Notes under the pieces: generated by a model
Told to the model about the DNA's origin: nothing
Seen by the model: the letters and a program-made list of their open reading frames with translations, nothing else
Databases searched by the model: none
Source: Corynebacterium sp.
Lineage (GTDB): Bacteria; Actinomycetota; Actinomycetes; Mycobacteriales; Mycobacteriaceae
Length of the DNA: 12,014 nucleotides
Reading direction: 5' to 3'
NCBI GenBank assembly: GCA_030450335.1
Contig: JAKDIS010000081.1
Coordinates: forward strand, 1 to 12,014
Shown here: positions 1 to 8,966 of the stretch, piece after piece
Numbering within the stretch: position 1 is the first letter of the stretch
How the letters are laid out: the number at the start of each line of letters is the position of its first letter
Translations under genes and position numbers: made by a program

Positions 1-2
1 TG

Positions 3-92
3 CTCGCCGCCGAACCCCACGCGCTGATCCTCGACAGTCTCGCCGACATCCCGGCGCTGCACGAGGTGCCCGCCACCCGTCGTGCCGACTGA
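3..92 (+). CDS. 3' end of an unidentified gene (partial)
   Basis: An open frame enters from the left edge and stops at TGA 90-92. It encodes the last 29 residues of a protein, ending in ...LHEVPATRRAD. The codons are GC-rich and look like real actinobacterial coding sequence, but the piece is too short to assign to a family. The next gene on the same strand begins 67 bases downstream with its own ribosome binding site. Confidence 0.5.
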   Translation, partial: LAAEPHALILDSLADIPALHEVPATRRAD

Positions 93-159
93 TAGCCTGC
101 CGCCAGAAGCCCCGCCAGTCCCCGCCCGATCTCGGGCGCCCGCGACCAGGAAGGACGTC

Positions 160-453
160 ATGAGCGAGCGCACCCGTCAACGAGACTCCCTGCTCTTCCC
201 GTGGGCTCTCCTCGCCCTCTCCGTGCTCCTCCTGGTGTCCGGACTCTCCTTCATGTTCCCCGTGCCGGCGCTGCTCGGCGCATGGGCGCTCTGGCGCGCG
301 CGTAAGACGCCGGACGACCGGCGCCCGGTGGTGCTCGCCGTCCTGTCGTTCGCGGTGGCCACGCTGATGATCGTCGTGCTGACGGTCCTGACCCCCGTGA
401 ACTACGTGGACACGGAGGAGTTCCCGTCGACCGGCTGGGTGGAGCAGGAGTAG
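160..453 (+). CDS. Small membrane protein of unknown function
   Basis: This 97-residue protein starts at ATG 160, preceded by an AGGAAGGA ribosome binding site at about 149-156. A longer start at 82 is possible in the same frame, but it would overlap the upstream gene and add a Pro/Ala-rich stretch without coding character. After a charged N-terminus (MSERTRQRD) come two closely spaced hydrophobic stretches at residues 11-30 and 33-45. A basic loop (RARKTPDDRR) follows, then a hydrophobic helix at about 56-77 and an acidic tail (DTEEFPSTGWVEQE). I see no catalytic or binding motif and do not recognise the family. It converges on the dioxygenase gene, with the hairpin repeat at 473-550 between them. 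Confidence 0.7.
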   Translation: MSERTRQRDSLLFPWALLALSVLLLVSGLSFMFPVPALLGAWALWRARKTPDDRRPVVLAVLSFAVATLMIVVLTVLTPVNYVDTEEFPSTGWVEQE

Positions 454-472
454 CGGGTCTGCCGAAAGCGGC

Positions 473-550
473 GGCGAGGGGCCAAGATCGAGCGTGGGAT
501 GTTTGAATCCGGTGATTCAGACATCCCACGCTCGATTTTGGCCCCTTGTC
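473..550. repeat. Long hairpin repeat, copy 1 (possible bidirectional terminator)
   Basis: Two 33-base arms (477-509 and 514-546) face each other across a CGGT loop. On a plus-strand transcript every position can pair, with two G-U wobbles, and the stem extends to 473/550 with more wobbles. It sits between the converging 3' ends of the membrane-protein gene (453) and the dioxygenase gene (565), where a bidirectional terminator is expected. There is no T-rich tail on either side, so it is not a standard intrinsic terminator. A second copy lies at 11737-11808; the inner arms are identical over more than 20 bases, and the outer stem differs by paired changes. Confidence 0.85.
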
Positions 551-564
551 CGTGAGGTGTGGGG

Positions 565-1524
565 TCAGAGGTCGGCGGCGTCGCCGAGGTAACCGACAAG
601 CGGGCGCGGTTCGTCGATGACGGAGAAGTCCGTGGCGTCGCCGGTGATGATGCGTGACCTCTCGCCGCCGACCGCGGTCGGCACCGCGCCGGCCAGCGTC
701 ACGCGCCGGATCTTGCGGTGGTGGTCGCCGAAGTCCTTCACCCCGTAGTGCTGGGTGGCGTGGTTGTCCCAGAGCACCACGTCGCCGTCGTTCCAGTTCC
801 AGCGGAAGGTGTTGTCCTCCTTGGTGATGCGGTCCTGGAAGGCGGAGAAGAGGTCCTGGAACTCGCGCGGCTTCAGCCCGGTGAAGCCCTTCACGAAGTG
901 GCCCAGCAGCAGGGAACGCTCGCCGGTCTCCGGGTGGACGTGGACGACCGGGTGCTCGGTCTCGAAGACGTTGCGGGTGAACTCGCGGCGGTGCTCGGAG
1001 TCGTCCTCGGACTGGTGGCCGGCGGCGTAGTCGTACTCGTTGGAGTGCGTGGCCCAGAGGTTGTCGGCGAGGATGCGCAGGGGTTCGGGCAGTGCCTTGT
1101 AGGCGGCGGTGGTGTTCGCCCAGATCGTCGCCCCGCCGTAGGGAGGCAGGTCGATGGCGCGCAGGATCGAGATCTTCGGGATGCGGTCGACGAAGGTCAC
1201 GTCGGTGTGCCAGGAGTTCGCCGCGCCCTCGAGCGTGAGACGTTCCAGGCCGGTGGAGTGCACGGTGGGGTGCGCCTGGGTGGGCGTGCCGAGTCGTTGG
1301 GCGAAGGCGTACTGGGACTCGTCGGTGAGGTTCTGGTCCCGGAAGACCACGGCCTTGTGGGTGGCCAGGGCGGTGCGGATGAACTCGACCTCGTCGTCGG
1401 TGATGTCGCCGCCGAGCCGGATGCCGTCGACCCGGGCGCCGATGTTCTGGCCGAGGCGGGTGACGGACGGGGCGGTGCTTTCCTCCGGGGTGGTGGGCTG
1501 TGGTGAGGCTAGGGTGCTGGTCAT
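565..1524 (-). CDS. atsK: Fe(II)/2-oxoglutarate-dependent sulfate ester dioxygenase (AtsK/Rv3406-like, TauD/TfdA family)
   Basis: The 319-residue product belongs to the TauD/TfdA family. These enzymes couple decarboxylation of 2-oxoglutarate to hydroxylation of the carbon next to a sulfur group, which then breaks down to sulfate (or sulfite) and an aldehyde. The iron triad is visible as H106-x-D108 in NSWHTDVTF and H259 in WDNHATQHYG; R270 and R274 (HHRKIRRVT) are placed to bind 2-oxoglutarate. Stretches such as GARVDGIRLGGD, WANTTAAYKALPEPLR and HPVVHVHPETGER match my memory of M. tuberculosis Rv3406 (alkyl sulfatase) better than E. coli TauD, so alkyl sulfate esters are the likelier substrate. 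A tail of about 25 residues extends past the family's usual end. The ATG at 1524 has GAAAGG six bases upstream. A McbR-type box lies 35 bases upstream, which predicts induction under sulfur limitation. It is probably cytoplasmic and transcribed alone. Taurine or another sulfonate remains possible. Confidence 0.92.
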   Translation of the reverse strand: MTSTLASPQPTTPEESTAPSVTRLGQNIGARVDGIRLGGDITDDEVEFIRTALATHKAVVFRDQNLTDESQYAFAQRLGTPTQAHPTVHSTGLERLTLEGAANSWHTDVTFVDRIPKISILRAIDLPPYGGATIWANTTAAYKALPEPLRILADNLWATHSNEYDYAAGHQSEDDSEHRREFTRNVFETEHPVVHVHPETGERSLLLGHFVKGFTGLKPREFQDLFSAFQDRITKEDNTFRWNWNDGDVVLWDNHATQHYGVKDFGDHHRKIRRVTLAGAVPTAVGGERSRIITGDATDFSVIDEPRPLVGYLGDAADL

Positions 1525-1558
1525 GGTGTGCCTTTCGATGGTCGAGCGCGAGAACAGG

Positions 1559-1574
1559 TAGACTGATCTGTCTG
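1559..1574 (-). promoter_or_regulatory. McbR-type sulfur operator upstream of the dioxygenase gene
   Basis: The plus strand reads TAGAC-TGATCT-GTCTG, nine of ten matches to the palindrome TAGAC-N6-GTCTA, which I know as the McbR site of Corynebacterium glutamicum. McbR is a TetR-type repressor released by S-adenosylhomocysteine. The box is 35 bases upstream of the dioxygenase ATG, a position that fits promoter overlap; TATCGT on the minus strand at 1582-1587 is one possible -10. Assignment to McbR rests on the motif alone, since no regulator gene is in the window. Confidence 0.75.
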
Positions 1575-1620
1575 TTTTTGCACGATACGGTCTCGCAGCG
1601 CCACCGGGCTAGGCTTCGTC

Positions 1621-2051
1621 TCACGGTGAAATGAACGTGGACGCCGTCCACTCCCGGATGATCCGCGCTACCTCGTCCAGTTGGGCCTCCAGCAGGAAAT
1701 GGCCGCCGCCGAGGAGCTCTAGTGGGGGTCCTCTACGTCACGCAGGAATGCGGTCGCGCCGTCGGGTCCGAAGATCTCGTCGTTGCGCCCCCATACTGCG
1801 AGGACGGGTACGTGCGAATCGCGCAGCCACCGGTGGACTGGGACGCACCCGATAGCGAACCGGTTGACCTGGTCTTCCTCATCGCGGTCCCGGCGGATGC
1901 CGGCAAGCAGCACCTGAAGATCCTCACGCAACCGGACCGTGCACTGATGAAGGACGATTTCCACGCTGTCCTTCGCTGGGCGGACTCCCCGGGCCGGGTT
2001 GTGGAGCCGGTCGGTGAGAGGGCGGGTTAGATCACCGCATGACCGACTGCT
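1621..2051 (-). pseudogene. Decayed alpha/beta-hydrolase (C-terminal remnant, frameshifted)
   Basis: Two minus-strand frames together read like the C-terminal third of an alpha/beta-hydrolase. The first contains HRWLRDSHVPVLAVWGRNDEIFGP, where GRNDE carries the usual acidic residue region. It is cut by TAG at 1719-1721. The next frame continues as LELLGGGHFLLEAQLDE, including the catalytic-His motif GGGHF, to TGA at 1621-1623. One extra C in the five-base run at 1724-1728 would join them as ...VEDPPLELLGGGHF. No nucleophile elbow, lid or plausible start is present. The frame opens only at 2051, just after an in-frame TGA, so the N-terminal part is missing. It lies directly downstream of the quinone oxidoreductase gene and may once have been its operon partner. 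Confidence 0.6.
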
Positions 2052-2107
2052 TCATCTGGGCGGCCTGTCGAGGGCACCTCGAGGGCCGTCGGCTGATCTC
2101 CGGCGGC

Positions 2108-2926
2108 TCACTTCCGTCGGTGGATGCCCAGGTCCGTTCGGCCGGGCAGAATGTCCGTGTCCAACGCCCGGGTCCCGGCATAGTCGCCGTCCCGCAGCCG
2201 CCGGTAGGGGACAGGGTGCTCTGCCTCGCTGCTGGTGCCGCCGGTTTCTCCGAGACCGTCGATTCGTTCCACCAGGCGTGCGACCTCCGCGTCGACCCCG
2301 GCGCCGTCCAATCCGTCGGCGTCGTAGACCACGTACAGTTCCAGGACGTCGATGCCGACGAACCACAGCGCTCCGTGGGTGAGCGGGAACAGGACAGACT
2401 CCAGGTCGCCGCTGACGCCACGGGGTCCCAGGGACCGGTCGTCCTCGCCCACGGTGACGATCACCAGCGCCCGGCGTCCGGACAGCCCGCCGTCGCCGTA
2501 GCGCCGGGGGACGCCTAGATCCGGGTCCATGTCCCCGTAGGCGAAGTTCTCGGTGAGCACCCGGTCCAGCCACCCCTTGAGGATCGCCGGCGGTCCGTAC
2601 CACCACAGCGGGAACTGCAGGACGAGGAGTTCCGCCTCCGCCACCTTGGCGTGCTCGGTACGGATGTCGGCGGGGGTCTCGTCCCGGTTGTACGCTTCGC
2701 CCGCCTGCACGGCGATAGCGCCCGGACGGTCGCCTGCGGAACCCAGGTCACGCTCCCGGAGCACCGGGTCGAAGTCCAGTGAGTAGAGATCGGAGGTGGC
2801 CACGTTGTAGTGGCGCGACAGAGCGTCGTGTCCTGCGCGGAACAGTTCGCCGTTGAGAGACTGCTGACGCGGATGCGCGTAGACCCACAGGGCTGAACCG
2901 GGAATTGTCGGATGCTGGATGGTCAT
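2108..2926 (-). CDS. Flavodoxin-fold NAD(P)H:quinone oxidoreductase family protein
   Basis: The 272-residue product has the features of the NQO1/MdaB/KefF-type flavodoxin-like oxidoreductases, which reduce quinones or similar electrophiles by two electrons using bound FMN or FAD. The N-terminal strand leads to the phosphate-binding stretch VYAHPRQQSLN (residues 15-25). The flavin/substrate region reads LVLQFPLWWYGPPAILKGWL at about 101-120, which is typical of this group. The C-terminal 60 residues are polar and less conserved in appearance. The start is ATG 2926 with GGAAAGGA about 11 bases upstream. It is divergent from the AraC-type regulator gene, 135 bases away, which is the likely controller; quinone or electrophile response is an inference. 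I see no link to sulfur metabolism. A hydrolase remnant follows. Confidence 0.85.
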   Translation of the reverse strand: MTIQHPTIPGSALWVYAHPRQQSLNGELFRAGHDALSRHYNVATSDLYSLDFDPVLRERDLGSAGDRPGAIAVQAGEAYNRDETPADIRTEHAKVAEAELLVLQFPLWWYGPPAILKGWLDRVLTENFAYGDMDPDLGVPRRYGDGGLSGRRALVIVTVGEDDRSLGPRGVSGDLESVLFPLTHGALWFVGIDVLELYVVYDADGLDGAGVDAEVARLVERIDGLGETGGTSSEAEHPVPYRRLRDGDYAGTRALDTDILPGRTDLGIHRRK

Positions 2927-2947
2927 AGTGTGTCACCGTGTCCTTTC

Positions 2948-2965
2948 CGTCCGGCCGACCGGACG
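2948..2965. promoter_or_regulatory. Inverted repeat in the leader of the oxidoreductase gene
   Basis: A perfect 7-base inverted repeat, CGTCCGG-CCGA-CCGGACG, lies 22-39 bases upstream of the oxidoreductase ATG, next to its ribosome binding site. It could be an operator or a small leader hairpin. Only its symmetry supports it; such short GC-rich palindromes also arise by chance. Confidence 0.3.
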
Positions 2966-2971
2966 TGTGGT

Positions 2972-3050
2972 TGTCGGAGTGATCCCCATCGAACACCGCT
3001 GTCGGAGACGATGACATAGGTGAAACCCCCTCAAATATTATCCATCGTCT
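2972..3050. promoter_or_regulatory. Divergent promoter region between the oxidoreductase and AraC genes, with repeat elements
   Basis: Three elements are visible. TGTCGGAG occurs as a direct repeat at 2972-2979 and 3000-3007, 28 bases apart. An 8-base inverted repeat, AGACGATG at 3006-3013 and CATCGTCT at 3043-3050, brackets the promoter core. An A/T-rich core (TATTAT at 3036-3041) fits a -10 box for the regulator gene, with ATGACA at 3011-3016 as a poor -35 candidate. Spaced repeats fit AraC-family binding, so this is a plausible site for autoregulation and for control of the oxidoreductase. Confidence 0.4.
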
Positions 3051-3061
3051 ACGGTGGTGCC

Positions 3062-4048
3062 ATGGACATGATCACCGAGGTTCTCGACGGTGTCCGGTCC
3101 GCCGGTGCTCTGGTAGGGCGCAGCCTGTTGTCACCGCCGTGGTCCCTGCGGTTCGATGAGTCGGCGTCGATGACACTCGTGGCGGTTGTCCGCGGACACG
3201 CATGGGTCGCTTCCGGAGGAGGTCCGCCGGACGGTGCGGACGGCGACGCGACCATCGTCCGACTCGGTTCCGGAGACGTCGGAATCGTGACGGGCCCCCA
3301 ACCGTTCACGGTCACCAGTGAGAGGGACTGTACGACATCGCCGCTGTGGGTCCAGGCCGCCGAGGGGCGCTGTACGGACGAGAACGGTCGTGCACTGAAC
3401 GTCGAGGCCATCGGCCTGGGGACGCGTACCTGGGGAACGGCACTGGACGCCGAACATGCGCTGCTCACCGGCACCTATGTGACCGGAAGCCGGACTGCTG
3501 ACCGCCTCCTGGCCGCACTGCCCCGCGTCCTCGTCATCCCGGCGGCATCGGTGCGTACCGGGGCGCTGGACATGCTGGAAGCAGAGGTCACCGTGGAGGA
3601 GCCCGGCCAGGAGGCGGTCATCGACCGCCTCCTCGACCTGGTGCTGGTGGGCGCGTTGCGGGACTGGTTGGCGGGACATCAGGATGAGGCGCCGGGCTGG
3701 CACCGGGCCACCTCCGACCCGGTGGTCGCCCCGGCGATCAGGGCCGTCCACGATGCTCCGGAACGTCCCTGGACCGTGGGCGCGCTGGCCTCCCTGGCAC
3801 GGGTCTCCCGGGCGGCGTTCGCACGCCGGTTCACCGAGCTGATGGGCGAGCCGCCGATCAGTTACCTCACGTCGTGGCGGTTGTGCACAGCGGCGGATCT
3901 TCTCGTCGACACCCCGGACACCGTGGACGTCGTCGCCAGGAAAGTCGGCTACTCCGGTGCCTTTTCCTTCAGCAACGCCTTCACACGGGAGTACGGCCAA
4001 CGGCCGGGGAGTTATCGCGCGCAGAAACAGGCCGGTCGGGCCTGGTGA
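3062..4048 (+). CDS. AraC-family transcriptional regulator with N-terminal cupin-type sensor domain
   Basis: The 328-residue product has an N-terminal effector region (about 1-200) that starts MDMITEVLDGVRSAGALVGR, as in AraC regulators with a cupin_6-type domain. A C-terminal AraC DNA-binding domain follows at about 222-320. The first helix-turn-helix lies near WTVGALASLARVSRAAFARR (237-256). The second lies near VDVVARKVGYSGAFSFSNAF (288-307), followed by the characteristic YGQRPGSYR. I chose ATG 3062 over GTG 3020 because the -10-like TATTAT falls at 3036-3041, inside the longer version, and the family typically starts with this segment. The gene is divergent from the quinone oxidoreductase and ends 13 bases from the convergent sulfatase stop, with no terminator visible. 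Its likely target is the oxidoreductase; the effector is unknown. Confidence 0.88.
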   Translation: MDMITEVLDGVRSAGALVGRSLLSPPWSLRFDESASMTLVAVVRGHAWVASGGGPPDGADGDATIVRLGSGDVGIVTGPQPFTVTSERDCTTSPLWVQAAEGRCTDENGRALNVEAIGLGTRTWGTALDAEHALLTGTYVTGSRTADRLLAALPRVLVIPAASVRTGALDMLEAEVTVEEPGQEAVIDRLLDLVLVGALRDWLAGHQDEAPGWHRATSDPVVAPAIRAVHDAPERPWTVGALASLARVSRAAFARRFTELMGEPPISYLTSWRLCTAADLLVDTPDTVDVVARKVGYSGAFSFSNAFTREYGQRPGSYRAQKQAGRAW

Positions 4049-4061
4049 CCAGGTTCAGCGA

Positions 4062-6388
4062 TCAGTCGAATGCCTCCGCCGCGTCCCGGGCCAGCTCGGC
4101 GAGGACGGCGGGGCTGTACGGTGCGCGTTCGCCGGGCACGTAGCGCACCGAGTGCAGGTCACCGCTGTACCGGTGGGAGCCGTGCGCCTCGTAGAGTCCC
4201 CAGTGCACCGGCCCGCCGCGGTTCACGCCCACGTCGATGCCGCTGAACGGTGCCATGCCGACGAACGCCCACAACCCCGCCAACGTGCCGGACGCGCCGA
4301 GCTCCGCCTCCAGCGTCCACGTCGTGCGGAAGTCGGGCAGCGCCGTCGAGCGCAGCAGGACGCTCCGGCGTCCCTCCCGCAGGACGCCGGCGGCGACCTC
4401 GTGCAGCCGCCCGTACTCGTTGACCGCCAGGCGCACCTCGCCGGACCCGCCGTCGACGTAGACCACGTAGCCGCCGCCCTGGTCGCCGTGGGCGAGCAGC
4501 ACCCCGGCGTCCCCCGGCGTGTACGTCACGTCGATGACCACCTCGAAGGAGCGCAGCTGGGTCAGCGCCGAGGAGCGGTAGCGCTCGAGTTTCGGGGTGC
4601 CGGGCAGCAGCGTCACCGGGGCCGACAGGCGGGTCTCGGCGGGACGGCGCAGCGCCGCACGCGGGTCGCTGTGGTCGTTGAGCGGGAAGACCGTGTTCTC
4701 CCACGCGGCCTTCTCCCAGCGTGCGGCGAGGTCGCGCAGCACGTCCGGGTGTCCGGCGGCCACGTCGTAGAGCTCGTTGGGGTCGGACGCCACGTCGTAG
4801 AGTTCCCACTCGCCGTCGTCGAAGGGGGTGCCGGGACGGTGGTCGGCGACGACTTTCCAGCCGTCGGCGTAGTAGCCGCGGTTGCCGCCGAGCTCGGCGT
4901 ACTGCTCCGGGTGGGTGGACGGGTGCGCGGCGTCGCGCAGCACCGGGGCGAAGCTCACGCCGTCCGGCGTCTTCGCCGGACGCCCGCCGCGGGTGCCCGG
5001 GTGGGGCACGCCGGCGAGGTCGAGGATGGTGGGGGTCAGGTCGGTGACGTACTGGTACTGGTCGCGGAGTGCGGCACCGTCGGAGCGTCCCAGGCCTCCC
5101 GGCCACGACACCAGCAGCGGCACCCGTACGCCGCCGGCGTAGGTCTGCCCCTTGTAGAACCGGAAGGGCGTGTTCGACGCGTGCCCCCAGCCCTCCGGGT
5201 AGTGCGCCATCGAGCGCGGCCCGCCGATGAAGGTCGGGTCGACGTCCACGTCGCCGTCCCAGTCGGACGGCAGCCCGGCGACGTGGGCGAAGCGGCTGAA
5301 GTAGGAGCGTGTGCCCTCCGGCCCGCCCTCGGCGGTGCCGCCGTTGTCGGAGGTGAACACCACGATGGTGTTGTCGCGTTCGCCCAGCTCGTCGAGCAGG
5401 TCGAGGACGCGGCCGAGGCTCTGGTCCACCGAGTCGACCATCGCGGCGTAGACCTCCTGGTAGCGCGCGTAGATCGACCTGGTCTCCTCGTCGAGGGAGT
5501 CCCAGGCGGGGATCTCGCGGCCGAGCTTGCCCTCGCGTTCGGGCAGCGGCGTGCCGGCCGGGATCACGCCGAGTTCGACCTGCCGGGCGTGACGGTCCTG
5601 CCGGACGCGGTCCCAGCCCACGTCGTAGCGTCCGCGGTGGTTCCCGATGTCGGAGTCCTTCGCCCCCAGCGGGCCGTGCATGGCGGTGTGCGCGAAGTAG
5701 AGGAGGAAGGGTTTGTCCGCGTCCGAGGCGCGCAGCGCCTTGATCGAGCCCAACGCCTCCTCGGTGTAGTCGTCGGTGAGGTAGTAGCCGTCCGGGGTCT
5801 GCTCGTGCTGGACGACGGTGTTGTCGCGCACCAGCTGGTTGGGGTGGAAGAAGGAGTTCAGCGCCTCCATGGAGCCGTAGTAGTGGTCGAAGCCGCGCTG
5901 CACCGGCCAGGACGACTGGTCCGCCGCGGCGTTCAGCAGGGCGTCGCGGGTGAGGTGCCACTTGCCCACGCCGAGGGTGGCGTAGCCGGCGTCGCGCAGG
6001 ATCTCCGGGAGCGTGGCCACGTCGTCGCCGAGTTCCAGGCGGACGCCGGGGAAGCCGGGGTCGGAGTTGGCGACGTGGGCGAAGCCCGCCCGGTGCGGGT
6101 TCAGCCCGGTCAGCACCGCCGCGCGCGCCGGGGAGCACACCGGGGTGGTGTGGTAGTTGGTCAGCACGCGTCCCTCGTCGGCGAGGCGGTCGAGGTTCGG
6201 GGTGGGGATCTCGGAGCCGAAGGGGCCGATGTCGGAGTAGCCCATGTCGTCGAAGAGCACGACGACCACGTTCGGTGCCCCGGGTGCGGCGCGGTTCTCC
6301 GCAGGCCAGGACGGCTCGGAGTCGGACAGGGTGCGTCCCACGCGGCCGTCGAAGTGCTCGTAGCCGCGGGCGTTTGCTGGTGCTCCCA

Positions 6389-6389
<1 letters not shown>
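4062..6389 (-). CDS. Type I (formylglycine) arylsulfatase, long AtsD-like form
   Basis: This 775-residue enzyme should hydrolyse aryl or related sulfate esters to sulfate and alcohol. Numbered from ATG 6389, D47-D48 (FDDMG) and D348-N349 (SDNGG) bind calcium, and C85-S-P-A-R89 is the motif whose cysteine becomes formylglycine. K143 and H145 (VGKWH), H234 and K413 (YKGQTYAGG) fit the remaining active-site positions of Pseudomonas aeruginosa AtsA. After the sulfatase core (to about 550), a C-terminal beta-rich extension reaches 775, making the protein longer than the roughly 530-residue AtsA and close to mycobacterial AtsD. No signal peptide is visible, so it should act in the cytoplasm on imported substrate. 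The ATG overlaps the upstream ATPase stop by one base (TGATG), which implies translational coupling; a GTG one codon earlier is possible. No maturation enzyme is encoded in the window. Confidence 0.95.
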
Positions 6390-8008
<1,619 letters not shown>

Positions 8009-8035
8009 GGTCGCCTTTCGGGACATTTCAGGACG

Positions 8036-8966
8036 TCAGGGGTTGCGGGTGGCGCCGGACAGCGCCCGGGAGACGAGCAGCAGGCCGAGGATGAGCACCA
8101 CGACCACGGCCAACGGGCCGACGGCGAAGAAGGGCGCGTGGTAGGCGTAGGCCACGCCCTCCTGGATCAACGTGCCCAGCGACGGGGTCGGCGGGACCAC
8201 GCCCAGGCCGAGGAAACTCATCGCACCCTCGATGAACACGCCCACCGACATCGCCAACGCCAGCTGCACGACCAGCGGCTCCAGACTGTTCGGCAGCACG
8301 TGGTGGCGCAGGATCCACGTCTCCGAGGCGCCCGCGGTCCGGGCGGACTCCACGTAGCCACGCTCGCGCACGGACAGCGCCACCGAGCGGGCCAGACGCC
8401 CGAAGACCGGCACCTCCGCAAGGGCGACCACGATGAACACGGTGGTCAGCTCCGGGCCCAGCACCATCGTCAGCGCGATGGCCAGGATGATCGTGGGGAA
8501 CGCCAGCACCAGGTCGAAGGAACGCTGCAGCACCGTGTCCGCCCAGGGGCGACGCCGGGCCCACTGCGCGCCGGCGAGGCCGGCCAGCGTGCCCGTCGCC
8601 GCACCCAGCGGGACGGCGAGCACGATGATCAGCAGGTTCACCCGGATGCCGTACAGGGTGCGCGAGAGGATGTCCTGGTTGGCGGTGTCCGTGCCGAACC
8701 AGTGCGCGGAGGACGGGCCGAGCAGGTTCGCGCCGGGGATCTGCTCGTCGGGGGGCGTACGGGGCGATCAGCGGGGCGAGCAGCCCGGCGAGCACCACGG
8801 CGCCGGTCAGGAGCACGCCGACGAGTCCGCGGCCGTGCGTGAGCGCGCGCAGGAGGGGACGGTCGGCGCGTCCGGCGCGTCCGGCGCGTCCGGTGCGGCG
8901 CGCGAGTGCCGGGTCGTCCGGCGTGAGGTCGGGGCGGTTGAGCGTGGTGGTCGGGGTGACGGTCAT
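8036..8966 (-). pseudogene. ABC importer permease (DppC type), interrupted by a one-base frameshift
   Basis: This is the second transmembrane subunit of the peptide/nickel-type importer. The N-terminal part starts at ATG 8966, overlapping the DppB-type stop as ATGA. It runs through a polar Gly-Arg-Ala-rich segment and the first membrane helix (GVLLTGAVVLAGLLAPLIAPYAP). At the six-base C run (8750-8755, G on the plus strand) the frame must change. The rest, beginning PDEQIPGANLLGPSSAHWFG, is typical DppC and includes the ATPase-contact EAA loop (SARTAGASETWILRHHVLPN), ending at 8036. Removing one C gives a normal-length protein of 309 residues. The unshifted frame runs on through GC-rich sequence to about 8028, so no early stop reveals the break. 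It could be a true mutation, a sequencing error, or +1 recoding at CCC-CGA. Confidence 0.85.
8868..8894. repeat. 9-base tandem repeat in the 5' part of the DppC-type permease gene
   Basis: GCGTCCGGC occurs twice exactly and a third time with one change. It is the exact reverse complement of the GCCGGACGC unit repeated at 7142-7177. On the coding strand it is read as Gly-Arg-Ala, giving the TGRAGRAGRA stretch before the first membrane helix. Confidence 0.8.

Noticed and set aside
251..1651. Long minus-strand frame overlapping the dioxygenase gene
   Set aside because: It is Arg/Pro/His-rich and out of frame with the dioxygenase, whose active-site residues are all present in the chosen frame.
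2039..2518. Plus-strand frame inside the oxidoreductase gene
   Set aside because: Antisense shadow; no ribosome binding site and no protein features, while the opposite strand encodes a complete flavodoxin-fold enzyme.
3012..3050. McbR-type box at the AraC promoter (GTCTA near 3047)
   Set aside because: The half site is present, but the partner six bases away is not TAGAC, so there is no palindrome.
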